This document shows positions 25,301 to 34,008 of a stretch of 64,000 nucleotides of DNA, in pieces (position 1 is the first letter of the stretch; each line of letters starts with the position of its first letter). The stretch comes from Harmonia axyridis. Its lineage: Eukaryota; Arthropoda; Insecta; Coleoptera; Coccinellidae. Under the pieces are notes generated by a model, which saw nothing but the letters and a program-made list of their open reading frames with translations, ran no database searches and was not told the origin of the DNA. The stretch is from assembly GCF_914767665.1 (NCBI RefSeq), contig NC_059504.1, forward strand, positions 27,196,001 through 27,260,000, read 5' to 3'. Made by a program: the position numbers and the translations under genes.

Positions 25301-27873
25301 TCGCGCTGGAATGGCAGCAGTCTTAGATCCAGATGACAACGTTGATCTAAATACGTTGGCAGAAGGATGTCGGAAGAGTCTACCATCCTATGCCAGGCCG
25401 ATATTTATTAGGATACTGAAGAAAATGGACATGACAGGTAAAAAATCGTCGAATGTGTTTCCGATGATTAGTTTTAGATGCAGTTGCTGTCAGAAATAGT
25501 CAAAAAGATCAATTCCAATATAATACTTTCCAGCACTTTGGCCTTCGGAATTAACTAGATGGTTGATTCGGTATTCTTTTAAGTTACGAGTTGAATATAT
25601 TTGAATCGTAGGAAGGAAGTTGATCGTAAAAATTGTTATGAGGTTTATTTTATTATTTTTTTCAATTTGGCATATTTGTTTAACTCCATAGTTAGGTAGG
25701 TATGTTTTTCAGTTCTTTCAGGTTTGCTTTTTTGCAACGGATAATATTATGCAACAAGAAATATTTCTTTCAGTTTGATTGGGAAACAGAATTTATTATG
25801 TCGGATCGATGAAAATGTCACATTATTCGCCGAAAAAGCCAGATATGAGAAAAAATGGCTTTTGCACACCATAACTTTCCAACTCACTTTTTGAACTAAT
25901 TTTTGTGTATAAACTTTACAAATCTTATCGAATAACCACAATGTTCCCTTTATATGGCTCCAGCCCACTCTTCAGTCTTCACAACTCTGTGTCACTCGTT
26001 TCAGTCTGTGAAATAATGTATTTTGAAGATGTTTTGATGATTATTCTCTAGAATAATATATATTTTGTAGATCAATGACCAATATCTAGTAATTTTTGGA
26101 CAGTATACCTTCAACATATTTGTGATGGGGATTTTTTGAATAATATATTTAACAATTATCGCGAATGTAAAGGGTTTTCTGTTAAGAGGTTTCATTTTGA
26201 TATTGAAAAAAACGAGTATATTTTAAGAGAAATCAATGGATGTTCATTTTATTATAGAGAGGAAGATACACCATTAACGATGGAAAACGATATCAGCCAA
26301 ATGGCCTCCATTCCTCTGTTCATGAAATTTTGCAAAACAAATTCGTACATTTGCGGCATATTCTCGATAACTTCAAGAATTCTCTCTTCAAGGTGTTGAA
26401 TCGATTGTGCCGGATTGGCATAGACCTCATCTTTGACGTGGCCTCAAAGAAAAAAAAGGTGACCTCTTCGAGAAAAAACACAACTAGGAAGCTTTACTTG
26501 CAAAATGGCGATTATTCCGTTCCTTGTGTGGAACATAGCGTCGTCTTGTTGAAAAAAAAACGTCCCCTTCGATATTATCCAATTCCGGCCATAAAAAACC
26601 GTTAATTATAGTTCGGTAGCGCAATCCATTCACCTTAGTAGCTGCACCAGCCCCAATTTAGAATAAGTAAGGTTTAATCACACCACCAGCCCAAAAAAAC
26701 CACCAAAAAGTGACAACACCTAGATGACAATCATTCTTGGATTTTCCGAGCCCCAAATGCGTCAATTCTGCTTATTGACGTAGCCTCCGAGATAAATAAA
26801 AATGGGCCTTACTGCAAAATTTTCACCTTTTTTGTTATTTTAACCCCTCTTAGAAAACAATTCCCTGATTGGAAAATGAACAATTATTTTTGAAATATCG
26901 GAGAATCCTGGAATTTAAAACAACATGGAAGAATGGGATTTGAAAAACATAAAACTGAAACAATGAAGCTTACCTAGATGACAATCATTCTTGGATTTTT
27001 CAAGCTCCAAATGTGTCAATTCTGCTTATTAACGTAGCCTGCGAGGTAAATGAAAATGGGCCTCACCACTGAAGATGATTTTTCGATGAAAATCATTTTG
27101 ATGCATTTCAAGGACCTAATCAGTTAGATACGACGATATTGCTCGTTATCGATTAAATTGAGTTCTTGTGTTAACTGAACTTCAAAATCGTTAATACCTA
27201 AGTCTTTACTCAAAATACTGTGGAATGTCTAATTGCCAAGATTGACGAGGAATCGAACAATCTGTGTTTTGGTCAACACTACGGTCTATAACAGAAATTT
27301 TCTCAGTTGTTCTTAAACACGGATTAATTCTTTTCACTTGCTTCTGGTCGAGAAAGTGCTTCATGACGACCCAAAAGCGCTTTTGTTTTGAGTTATGTAA
27401 CTGCAAAAATTTTCACCTTCTTTGTAGTGAATTTTAACAAAAAGAAAGCGTTGTTGAAGCGTGTATAGTTTCATTTTAACGTCAACATGACACTTGTCAA
27501 CTGTCAAAAGATAATAGCTTCAAAAGTGACAGCTGCACAGATAGCGGGCTGATCACAATGTAATCCCTTGTTGGAAAACCCTTTATAGGAATTCATTTTC
27601 GAATAATTAATTCAAAAGTATATTCCTTCGATTAGCTATAACTTCTTGAAGATGACAATCTTTCGAAAAAAACTACATGAATTTTCTATTTTGTATGCTA
27701 AAATGATTATTTTTCCAGGCACTTACAAGTTGAAGAAAGTGGATCTTCAGAAAGAAGGGTTCGACCCATCACAAACGACTGATAATATCTACTACCTGGA
27801 CAGTTCGGGTTTCTATTCCTTGCTAACCAAAGATATTTACAATAAAATCGATAGCGGTTCAATTCGGGTTTAA
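13217..27873 (+). CDS. Long-chain fatty acid transport protein / acyl-CoA synthetase (SLC27 family), eight 3' exons
   Basis: Join 13217-13367, 18435-18672, 22079-22316, 22678-22879, 22935-23127, 23616-23897, 25126-25437, 27719-27873. Exon phases are compatible across all seven junctions, each intron is GT...AG, and the joined frame gives about 589 residues ending at TAA 27871. Family members have about 620-660 residues and an N-terminal membrane segment, so roughly 50 N-terminal residues lie in unrecognised upstream exon(s). Diagnostic blocks are YTSGTTGLPKAA (AMP-binding P-loop), FYGATEGN, the FATP/VLACS block from TGDTFRWKGENVS, and the C-terminal KEGFDP. FATPs bind ATP and long-chain fatty acid and form the acyl-CoA at the plasma or ER membrane, which drives uptake into lipid synthesis or oxidation. 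The best resemblance is to the FATP1/FATP4 type. No stop or frameshift is seen. Introns are swollen by TEs. Confidence 0.93.
13368..15253. other. FATP intron 1, first part
   Basis: No gene on either strand. It holds a minus-strand hammerhead-like remnant at 13,430-13,500. The + frames at 13,514-13,708 and 13,855-14,097 have no recognisable motif. Confidence 0.5.
13430..13500 (-). other. Degraded hammerhead/Penelope-like terminal motif
   Basis: On the minus strand, CCGAAACGTTTGATCG (complement near 13,441-13,456) follows a GGTC/GACC stem (13,466-69 / 13,475-78). The same GACC-GAAACGT phrase occurs at 36,060-36,070 on +, so it probably marks the worn end of one repeat family. The CTGATGA box is not intact. 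Confidence 0.3.
15254..15720 (+). pseudogene. LINE ORF1 fragment with PHD-like zinc finger
   Basis: Around 15,320-15,415 the + strand reads CAYCARKVVDF, then LCSKCN, one stop, then NFHPLCINV. This is a C-x2-C ... C-x2-C ... H-x2-C arrangement like the PHD-type finger that opens ORF1 in several CR1/Crack-like LINEs. A worn helical stretch follows to about 15,700. It probably belongs with the fragment at 17,390-17,830, the two halves now separated by other insertions. Confidence 0.5.
15721..16324. other. FATP intron 1, unassigned
   Basis: A 74-codon minus frame at 15,719-15,943 lacks any recognisable motif. The remainder is AT-rich without structure I can name. Confidence 0.4.
16325..17350 (-). 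pseudogene. 3' part of a Jockey-clade LINE reverse transcriptase
   Basis: Read on the minus strand: AFDIIWH near 17,020 (the AFD motif of the RT), a thumb region RVDGVLSS..., then RPVMTYACPA near 16,660-16,680. It then continues into an intact stretch at 16,346-16,615 with ILRRAVNATWFVVN and YEDLQIP, the typical Jockey C-terminus (..R.IVNAPWYVRN..I..DL.IP). Frameshifts and stops break the upstream part. It sits in FATP intron 1 in antisense orientation. Confidence 0.78.
17390..17830 (+). pseudogene. LINE fragment: end of ORF1 and start of endonuclease ORF2
   Basis: The + strand frames read FKSFMVGVPSTTKEELYKNK, resembling the C-terminal ORF1 domain of PHD-type LINEs. About 200 bp later comes LKITIIHQNVQSIGN, the canonical opening of an APE-type endonuclease ORF2 (..L.I.HQN.QS...). 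Several stops interrupt it. It is likely the continuation of 15,254-15,720. Confidence 0.45.
17876..18173 (+). repeat. Single arm of the TGTACCGG foldback family
   Basis: Aligns along its length with the right arm at about 8,105-8,400 (GTACTCA, CATATGTTATATATT, AAATCAG, TGTTCCATTTGAAAAAA, CAATATGTTGC, CTTTTGTAGAAAA, AAGTTAAAGGGGGG) and ends CCCGGTACA. Only one arm is present here. Confidence 0.75.
18435..18672 (+). CDS. FATP exon 2
   Basis: Acceptor poly(T)-CAG before 18435; donor GATG|GTGAGT at 18673. Seventy-nine codons plus one base. The contents GDVVALFMENKPEY and LSKLGVIVPFINTNLR match the conserved segment of FATPs that precedes the ATP-binding loop. Confidence 0.92.
18673..20230. other. 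FATP intron 2, first part; nothing identified
   Basis: AT-rich, with no recognisable TE protein. A short stretch of ATTCTGAA-type near-repeats at 18,790-18,925 is the only pattern seen. Confidence 0.45.
20231..20368. repeat. Perfect tandem duplication, 69-bp unit
   Basis: 20231-20299 and 20300-20368 share GTTTTCAAGCTCTCATTC through CATATACGGGG; the only difference seen is one extra G at the end of copy two. Near-perfect identity points to a recent slippage or duplication in the intron. Confidence 0.9.
20369..21063. other. FATP intron 2, unassigned
   Basis: No motif recognised on either strand. Confidence 0.4.
21064..21245 (+). mobile_element. tRNA-derived SINE
   Basis: A tRNA-like head contains a Pol III A box (TAGTGCAGTGGA, 21,077-21,088) and a B box (GGATTCGAATCC, 21,120-21,131) at near-normal spacing. 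An unrelated body follows (TTGTACATGTCTGGTGATGG...), with an A-rich tail near 21,210-21,240. It lies in the sense direction in FATP intron 2. A plain tRNA gene is unlikely because the acceptor and D stems do not pair. Confidence 0.75.
21330..21551. mobile_element. TA-flanked MITE, CTGGGTGTTCAAAATGA termini
   Basis: The left end CTGGGTGTTCAAAATGACATA with ATTCATTGATGAC is mirrored by GTCATCAATGAAT ... TCATTTTGAACACTCTAG at the right. Size is about 220 bp with no coding capacity. The end sequence resembles the CAGGGTG mariner-type family in this window. Confidence 0.7.
21757..22045 (-). pseudogene. LINE reverse-transcriptase fragment (palm, YADN)
   Basis: The minus frame 21,757-21,963 reads LFKIHSEYIF, INGECINNIKYADNTVLI, a recognisable RT palm in which the catalytic YADD has become YADN. 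The upstream part to about 22,045 continues with GCVLSQ in a broken frame. The fragment ends only about 30 bp before FATP exon 3, antisense to the gene. Confidence 0.75.
22079..22316 (+). CDS. FATP exon 3, AMP/ATP-binding loop
   Basis: Acceptor GTTGCAG before 22079; donor CTAG|GTAAAT with GT at 22317. Phase agrees with exon 2 (G|CC). It carries LVYIYTSGTTGLPKAAV, the adenylate-forming P-loop signature that is diagnostic for this enzyme superfamily. Confidence 0.94.
22527..22634. repeat. Near-perfect hairpin just upstream of FATP exon 4
   Basis: The arms GTTATGCGTCTTTTGAAT.. and ..ATTCAAAAGACGCATAAC extend outward (GATGAAAAGGTGAA / TTCTCCATTTCATC) and inward through A/T-rich arms, for about 48 bp per arm. 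It ends 43 bp before the exon 4 start, so in the pre-mRNA it could fold next to the branch site. It is probably a small MITE. Confidence 0.8.
22678..22879 (+). CDS. FATP exon 4
   Basis: Acceptor TTTTTAG; donor ACA|GTAAGT. Sixty-seven codons after completing the Arg codon split from exon 3. LPLYHTAGG and LIIRKKFSASSY match the conserved FATP blocks (human-type LPLYHSAG.., IRKKFSAS). Confidence 0.93.
22935..23127 (+). CDS. FATP exon 5
   Basis: Acceptor TTTGTAG; donor ATTG|GTGAGT. It encodes VAQYIGEMCRYI, FGNGLRPQIW and VAEFYGATEGN, the last being a core motif of acyl-adenylate synthetases of the SLC27 family. The intron to exon 4 is only 55 bp. Confidence 0.93.
23395..23520 (+). repeat. Fragment of the CTCGAGAACTATAA repeat family in FATP intron 5
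   Basis: The segment AGAAAGCAGATCTTAGATATCTTGATTCG, GAGTTACAGGGC and TTTCTGAAAAATCACTGTTTC matches the arm seen at 30,830/35,425-35,490 and 5,385-5,450. The termini are lost. Confidence 0.7.
23616..23897 (+). CDS. FATP exon 6
   Basis: Acceptor TTCGCAG; donor TCAG|GTAAGT. Ninety-three codons. It encodes GAIGFVSRIIPSVYP, EPIRDHRGLCMPCEP and GEP-like NEPGVFIGRI, then DVFYHGDKAFLSG, corresponding to the FATP region just before the VLACS signature. Confidence 0.93.
24020..25095 (-). pseudogene. LINE fragment (post-RT region), antisense in FATP intron 6
   Basis: Minus-strand frames read VGMVCGLDKCRMISLVRG and ISLANGQEI near 24,930-25,040, the region following the RT palm in a common insect LINE (GL.KC...  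. G). Further on are HPKKQH, LLDIMEHAH and IYFRRLS-like pieces to about 24,560, and at 24,032-24,229 a frame with TTSTVRIQTWRICQQYCQ. Frameshifts and stops are frequent. It ends about 30 bp upstream of exon 7, so it lies right against the splice acceptor tract. I am not sure of the clade. Confidence 0.6.
25126..25437 (+). CDS. FATP exon 7, FATP/VLACS signature
   Basis: Acceptor TTTTTCAG; donor ACAG|GTAAAA. It encodes GDIVVADEFGYLYFKDRTGD followed by TFRWKGENVSTSEVEG, the family signature involved in long-chain substrate and catalysis, then VYGVEVRNQEGRAGMAAV and LPSYARPIFIRIL. Confidence 0.95.
25438..26169. other. FATP intron 7, first part; nothing identified
   Basis: No recognisable coding or repeat structure on either strand. 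Confidence 0.45.
26170..27450 (-). pseudogene. Degenerate mariner-type transposase, antisense in FATP intron 7
   Basis: On the minus strand, N- to C-terminal: KISVIDRSVDQNTDCSIPRQ (27,206-27,300; helix-turn-helix linker, cf. ..V..SV..NP..SIRRRS). Next comes KIIFSGEAHFHL near 27,060-27,100, with Gly where a catalytic Asp is expected in SDE. Then FWAGGVI.PY, GAGAATKVNGLRYRT near 26,600-26,690, and GHVKDEVYANPAQSI near 26,400-26,440 (cf. WGYVKDKVY). This is the insect mariner-like family with DDD/DDE catalysis. It has several stops and an internal duplication (26,719-27,066). It is not functional. Confidence 0.8.
26719..27066. repeat. Direct duplication of about 95 bp bracketing patchwork filler DNA
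   Basis: 26,719-26,812 and 26,972-27,066 are diverged copies (CCTAGATGACAATCATTC, TCAATTCTGCTTATT, AAATGGGCCT). Between them, 26,810-26,840 resembles 27,402-27,437 (CTGCAAAA.TTTTCACCTT.TTTG), and 26,845-26,974 matches 29,588-29,707 (CTTAGAAAACAATTCCCTG ... AAACAATGAAGCTTACCT). This is consistent with repair copying from two donor sites. Confidence 0.8.
27719..27873 (+). CDS. FATP exon 8, C-terminus and stop
   Basis: Acceptor TTTTCCAG; phase agrees with exon 7 (G|GC). It encodes GTYKLKKVDLQKEGFDP and YYLDSSGFYSLL and stops at TAA 27,871. This matches the FATP C-terminus (TGTYKF.K..LRKEGFDP ... YLD), so it is the last exon. Confidence 0.94.
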
Positions 27874-28216
27874 TATTAGGTGTATAGTGTACTTACACTG
27901 GAATTATTGTGATCAAGTAAATTGACTGAGAAACTGCGATGCGAATCTGTATGTGTGGATAGTAAATCAATCTTTACTAATTTTAAGGTTTTATACTGGA
28001 TGATAAGCATATTTTATATAGGTGCATATTTTTCTATAACATTGCTGTTTTGTTATTTCATTTCTAGAAAATATTGCTGTAAACATAAGTTGAAAGAAAT
28101 GGAAGTAAATATATTGATAGTTAATTATATGATCAATTGGTATTCACTTGATTCAATTTTTTTTCCTTATAATAATAGTAATGTTATACAGTGCTGGCAA
28201 GTTGTTATTCGAGAGG
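27874..28216 (+). other. Probable FATP 3' untranslated region
   Basis: AT-rich DNA immediately after the stop. No exact AATAAA occurs before 28,370; AGTAAA variants at 27,915 and 27,960 are the nearest candidates, so the cleavage site is uncertain. The + frame at 27,922-28,227 is hydrophobic T-rich read-through, not a gene. Confidence 0.45.
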
Positions 28217-28905
28217 CAAACAGGTAACCCAAATTTGTACAATGACTTCCCTATGACTTTCCAGGACTTCCTTTGATTTTCCATGTTTATAATCATCTAA
28301 CCTTAGGTTCGGTTGATTTGAGATTATCTTTGTTTTTGGAACAATTAAAGATTTTTGATGGAAAAAGATGAAAAATAAATAGTGAAACATTTTTTAAAAT
28401 AACCTTCTAATACGCGATTTTTCCTGCAACTTGGAAAAAAATACCGATACCTAGTTTCGTGAAGGCTTATTTGAACAGAGAACATTGGCGTAATTAGAGT
28501 TGACCTATGAGGGGGTTTACCCTCACTTAGAAAACGCAAAATCTTCAAATTTTTCATTTATAATTTTTTTTCAAATTATTACTTACAATTTCTTTTATTT
28601 CTTCTAATCATCGAGGGATAAACAGGTACCCCAAATTTGCACAATGAATTCCCTCGACTTCCTATGATTTTCCATGGTATAATTATTAACCTTAGTTTCG
28701 GTTAATATCAGATTATACATATATTTGTTCTGAAGAATCAAGGATTTTAGAAGAAAATAAAAGAAAAAAAAAAAGTAAAAAATTACCTTCAAAAATAACC
28801 TTTTAAAGCGTGGTTTTTCTTACAACTTGGAAAAAATATTGATACCTACTACCTAGTTCCGAGAAGGCTTATTTGAAGAGAGAACATTCACGTTACTAAA
28901 GTCGA
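28217..28905. repeat. Two-unit direct repeat, period about 403 bp
   Basis: AAACAGGTA.CCCAAATTTG starts each unit (28,219 and 28,620). It is followed by CTATGATTTTCCATG-type text, TTAG.TTCGGTT, AAATAACCTT.TAA, ACTTGGAAAAAA, CTAGTT and GAAGGCTTATTTGAA.AGAGAACATT in the same order. A shorter match (AAATTATTACTTA.AATTT.TTTTATTTCTTCT) recurs at 30,205. No coding content. Confidence 0.75.
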
Positions 28906-28914
28906 ATCATGATA

Positions 28915-30200
28915 GGAATTTTTCCCACTGGCGGATCGACTATTTTCGTGGCCCTACTATTGAAAACTTTCGGGGCCTCCCTCAACTTTTACAATTTCTT
29001 TAGAAATAATTTTTCAGAATCAGAATTCAGTTTTTATAGGACAAACATAAATTTAATTGATAAAATTCAAGGTATTTTACTGATACTGAAATTAAAAATC
29101 GATATCACTTCTGATATATCAGTAGTGTTATCGCATTTTCATTCTGTAAATATTTCACCTCTACTCTGTCAGTTTGAATGATAGAATGGATTTCGTTATC
29201 AATAGTGTTTTCTCCCACAGTGGCAGTAGAGGAGCACATACATTCGTTTTTCATTTTCTGAAAACCATCATTTCTCCAATTTTCTTCAGGTCGTTGCGAA
29301 GAACCAGATTCACACAGTTTGTTGACATTTTCTATTGTTTGATATTTTTAGATTCTTTTGGAGCAAAAAAATTGGTCAGTTTTGCATGCTTAGTTTTCTG
29401 CTGTTTTTTACTTTCCTTGAGCTTCCGTTTCGAATAGCTGCTTAGATAACGTCGGTCGGTCAGACATGGTGTCACAAATACGAGAATTACTGCACCTGTG
29501 ATGATACGAAAGTATTTAATTTTGATATTCTACTTCAGAATGTCACACAAGTATTATTTAATAGTGAAAAAACTCTATGAAATTTTCTCCCCTCTTAGAA
29601 AACAATTCCCTGATTGGAAAATGAACAATTGTTTTCGAAATATCGGAGAATCCTGGAATGAAAGAATGGGATTTGAAAAACATAAAACTGAAACAATGAA
29701 GCTTACCTTGTATTGTTCAGAAAAAAAAATGATATCACTTGCATTAGAAGTCCAAAACGAAAATGCTCATTTACACCAGCACTGTTCAGATAAATATGCT
29801 AAATATTTATAACTAAGAATTGCCAAACAATTGTCTTGCAATTCGCATCCCTTCCTCCATACAATGTCGACACTCACATTTACCTAGATTTCAAAGGGAT
29901 GCCAACAACTTTATTACCACTATTGAGGGAATTTATTGCAAACAGATAAAAATAATTGGAAGGAACATGCAGAAGCGGAACCTTTTTGATTTGATATAAT
30001 TTTTTTTCTGGCAGCTGAATTTTTGCTCTGGGTCTGGTTGGGTTTCGTGTGATTGTGGCAATTTACACGTTATACTTCTTTATTGCATTTTTTATCATTT
30101 TTACTTGTAGAACAACTTGAACTTGAAGAATTTTCATCCTGAAGAAAAGTTGATTCGATCAGAGGCCCCTGTGGAACTCGGGGCCTTAAGTTTCAGCGTA
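28915..30200. repeat. Worn hAT-like debris, not resolvable
   Basis: GGCGGATCGACT at 28,929 and a GGGGCC-rich patch at 30,160-30,185 look like worn hAT ends. A minus-strand reading at 29,370-29,460 (MSDRPTLSKQLF..., CKTDQFF) and a + frame at 29,498-29,812 (FPDWKMNNCFRNIGESWNER) have a hAT/zinc-finger flavour but lie on opposite strands and are too broken to assign. The stretch 29,588-29,707 is the donor-like copy of the filler at 26,845-26,974. Confidence 0.3.
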
Positions 30201-30737
30201 GAAAATTATTACTTAAAATTTTTTTATTTCTTCTGATCAATGGAGAGTTGTCCCTAATAACACTCCTCTCGTTACGCATATGACAGAAAAAAAGGGTCAT
30301 ATTTGCAACAAAGCGAAAAACTTATCAAACATATCGGTATGTAAGAAATAGGTGATCACAGTTATTATTCTTGTTGAGGCATATTTCCATATTTAGAGCA
30401 TTTTATGTAAAATATGAAAATTTCAATATCTTTGCCTATATTAATGATAGAACGGTCAATGTGACTGACTATCTAGCCGCACATTTTCAGAGGGGAATAT
30501 GTGCAATGGTTGATGATCTTTTCTTTTCTTCACAATTTCTTGTCCAAATCCGACATTCTGACGCCTTCCCTCTTTTTGACAAGCGCTGAGATCCTGGGTT
30601 CCATAAGTAAAAGACAATTTAAGCCCTGAAATCAGCCAGTTTCTATACTTTCTTCCCCTTTATGTGTAAGAGAATGCCTATGGAGGAGTCAGGAATTGAC
30701 AAGAGTCATATCAATAGCTTGATAGAATAATAGCATA
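30201..30737. other. No gene identified
   Basis: A 72-codon + frame at 30,371-30,589 shows no motif. Confidence 0.4.
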
Positions 30738-30930
30738 TACAGGGTGTCCCAAATTCGATACCCCCTGAAAGCATCTCGAGAACTATAAGACTTGGAGAAA
30801 AATCTTCGAACTCTTTTTTTTTCTAATAATCAGAAAGCAGATCATTATTATTAGAACTGGGGTCGTTTTGCTTCGGTAAACTTTCCGGGAACTGCGACCA
30901 TGCAGATCTTTTGTTCACTACCCTACTCAT

Positions 30931-31281
30931 TCATAGAAACCCAGGGAGGTCGTCAACGACGTTAATAAAATTGACAACCTCCTTAGGGGCCTTGGCCGTC
31001 ACCTCTCTGGTATCCAGGACCGGCTTACCCATGTGAATGGTTCTTAGGCCACCCAGCTCCGGACACTTGCATAACAAGTGTTCGGCCGTTTCTGCTTCCG
31101 ATCCACAGAGTCTGCAAATCTTGTCTGCTGACTTTCCCATACGGTACAAATGATGTTTGTATCGACAGTGCCCCGTCAGCAGTCCCACCATCACCCGAAG
31201 CTCCGCTCGCGACAGCTTCAGGAGCTCTTTGGCGTAGGTAGGTGTGACACCAATACACGCCAACCTTTGCAGTTTCTGCAA
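30931..31281 (-). pseudogene. LINE C-terminal region directly joined to thumb, RNase H absent
   Basis: Reads LQKLQRLACIGVTPTYAKEL, then LSRAELRVMVGLLTGHCRYK and CRLCGSEAETAEHLLCKCPEL. In related I/Loa elements the phrase QRLACLGITGA.. precedes an RNase H domain of some 150 residues before the LTGH..CR.CG..ETAEH segment. Here about 10 residues separate them, so an in-frame internal deletion is inferred. Confidence 0.7.
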
Positions 31282-31317
31282 ACTGATGCGTGTGGTGACC
31301 TCCTCGGTTTTTGTCCA

Positions 31318-32351
31318 TCATGCTAGAGATGCATAGGTGACAATAGGGCGTACCACCGCTGTGTATAACCACAGTACCATTTTCGGTTTCACTCCCCATG
31401 TCTTTCCAAAGAGTCTTTTGCATGCCCACATAGCCGCCGTGTCTCTGGAAAGAGTCTTATCTATATGTTTTCCCCAGTTCAGTCTGTCCAGGATAACACC
31501 TAGATATTTACACTCAGAGAAGTGCAGAGTCTGACCATTTAAGACCAGAGCTCTGAGGTCGAGATTCCTTCTTCTAGTGAACGGAATTATTGATGTTTTC
31601 GAGGGGTTGACAGTAAGCCCCTCTTCCCCGCACGAATTTTCAATAATTCTGAGAGCAAGTTGCATTCGGCTACTTATTGAGCCCCCATGCTTGCCTCTAA
31701 CAGTCACCACTATGTCATCGGCGTAAGCCTGGACGTTAAAGCCGCCTGTTGTGACCCTCTCCAAGAGGCCATCCATGACCAAGCTCCACAGCAAGGGTGA
31801 TAGAACCCCTCCCTGAGGGCATCCCCTGCACGTCAGCACAGTCACTTGGGTTTCTCCCAGATAGGCTGTAACGGTTCGTCCTTTCAACTTAGCTGATATC
31901 CACTCATCAGTGGAGGGTTCTATCCCTTTCCTTTTGGCTGCATTGCATATGGAGGTATGTAGGGTATTGTCAAAGGCCCCTCCGATATCACCGAACATTG
32001 CAAGCAGAATCTCCTTTGCGTTGAGGGTGCCTTCCACCTCTCTAAGAAGATGATGAAGGGCGTCTACAGTAAATCTACCCGCCCTATAAGCAAACTGTTC
32101 GCTGTGGAGCTTTAATCTTCCCCTTATATTATTATCCATTATTTTCTCCATGGTCTTCAGGAGAAAAGAGGTGAGGCATATGGGTCGACAGGATTTAGGC
32201 TGCGGGGAGCATTTCGACCCTCTTTGGGTATGAATACTACCCTCGCCTCCCTCCATGATTTCGGGATATAGCCCCTCGTAAAGCTGGCCTTAAAGAGCTC
32301 AGTTATCGGGGCTATCAACACCTTTCTGAAGCATGGCCGGAAAAATACCAT
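31318..32351 (-). pseudogene. LINE reverse transcriptase
   Basis: 32,157-32,351 contains FTRGYIPKSWREARVVFIPK, then a frameshift into 31,318-32,256 (312 codons). That stretch carries SCRPICLTSFLLKTMEK (RT block 1), FAYRAGR, GDIGGAFDNT (the first catalytic Asp in the usual D..GAFD position), CPQGGVLSPLLW and AYADDIVV (catalytic YADD at about 31,715-31,731), GLTVNPSKT and KYLGVILD. It synthesises the element's cDNA at the nicked target. Apart from the 5' frameshift the catalytic core is unusually well preserved. Confidence 0.88.
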
Positions 32352-33174
32352 CCATACCTGCTGATTTGAAGGGCTGAAAGCTCTTTATCGCTCATTCAAT
32401 TCTTTCTGGTGTTAATAGTCTACCAGCTTTCTGAGAATCCCACCTGGTGGGGTTGTCTACTTCCCCAGCGGGGGCCCCATCTTCACTGGTAATCTGCCTG
32501 GAGCCAGGAAAGTGAGTCTCTAATAGAGCTCTTAGGCTCTCTTGAGGATCGTTCGTAAATTCCCCACATGGCTTCTTTATTTGGCAATTGGGTTGGAGTG
32601 ATCCTTAGATAGTACCCTTTGAAGTCTAGCTGCTGGGGCTGTTTTATCTATTTCCTCGCAGAAGCTTCTCCAGGACTGCCTTTTGGCTTTCCTGACCTCT
32701 TTGTTGTAGTTGGTCAGGGCCAGTCTGTAGGCATTCCAGCTGCCTTCTCGCTCAGCCTTATTGAAGGCTTTTCTAGCAGTTTTATTGAGGTTTTCAAGAT
32801 GATTGTTCCATCAGGGGACGTCTCTGGAGATCGTTTTCTTCCTGAGTAGACAACTGTTTTCAAATGCCCTCTTCAGACATGATGTGAAGTGAGCAGAGGC
32901 GTTCTCCAGATCCTCATTGGAACTGATGTTGTATTTCAGGCCCTTCAGATCAGAACTTAGGTGGGCTATGTAAAGTTCCCAGTCTGTCTTCCTGGGTATC
33001 CTGCACTCAGCATCAGCTGAAGCAGTTGCTTCAACGTTGAATTCTATTGCCATATGGTCTGACATGGATGGTTCTTCTGAGACCCTTCAGTTCTTGACCA
33101 TCCCCGCAATGAAAGGTGTCGCCAGTGTAAGGTCAATTACTTCCCTTCTGATCGCATTCATGAAGGTTGGACTA

Positions 33175-33660
33175 TTACCCACATTCACGATCTCTAGTAA
33201 AAAATAGAAAATCAAGCAAATCCTCACCTATATGATTTATATCTGTGCTGCCCCATACTTTGTGGTGTGCGTTCGCATCGCAGCCCAGAACCAGTTGTTT
33301 CTTCTCCATGCGGCACCATTCGATGAGGCGTTGTACTGCCTCCGGTGGTGGGCTGATGGCGTCTCCTGGAAAATATCCTGAGGCGATAACCAGCTGACTT
33401 TTGATGCTCTCAGTTCGCACCTCAACCAATGCCACAGCAAGATCCCTTGACAGGAACTCTGTAAGTGGAAGACAGGTTAGTCTCCTTCTGAGTATTATTA
33501 GGGCTCTTTGACTTACTGACTTATCACAGTATATCGTCTGATATACTTTGTTTGCTAGGCCTCTTACTTGTCCTCCATTGATCCAGGGCTCTTGTATCAG
33601 CCCTATATCAACATGCCTTCTAGATGTTCTCCAGCATGAGGCACTAGAGGCTGACTTCGA
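33175..33660 (-). pseudogene. LINE APE-type endonuclease fragment
   Basis: The minus strand reads GLIQEPWINGGQVRGL (broken frame near 33,540-33,610), then the open stretch 33,175-33,435 with VIASGYFPGD and LVLGCDANAHHKVWGSTDIN. The last part is the D.N.H...W conserved segment of the APE endonuclease that nicks target DNA for insertion. The final SDH motif is seen as MSDHMAIEF in the next frame at about 33,045-33,065. Confidence 0.78.
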
Positions 33661-34008
33661 GTGCTGGAGGTTTATCTGAAGGCATGTCAGACATCTGTCC
33701 CTTATGAGGTTGTATGTCCGCTAGGCTTTTCGGAAGGAACCGCAGGTTTTTTTCCGTCAGACCCCCCCTTATCACGCCTTTGCGGACCAGCCCTCCCCCC
33801 AGAACTGGTGGTCGGTTTTGTTTCCTCTTCATTGCCTGGAGGCTTCACCACCTTCTCCTTTACCTCCCCTTTGGGATTTTCGGCGACCAGAGGTTGAGGC
33901 CTGAGGTGCTTCTCTCATCTCGGCCGTTGTCTTTGATCCCTTAAGGCGAAGATTTGTTGGCCGAATAAGTAGTTTATCCGCCAATTTTTCGCTCTTAACG
34001 ATGCTCTA

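Noticed and set aside
27840..27846. AATAAA as FATP polyadenylation signal
   Set aside because: It lies inside the last coding exon upstream of the stop codon.
27922..28227. 101-codon frame after FATP
   Set aside because: Hydrophobic read-through of AT-rich 3' flank; no family motif and no separate promoter context.
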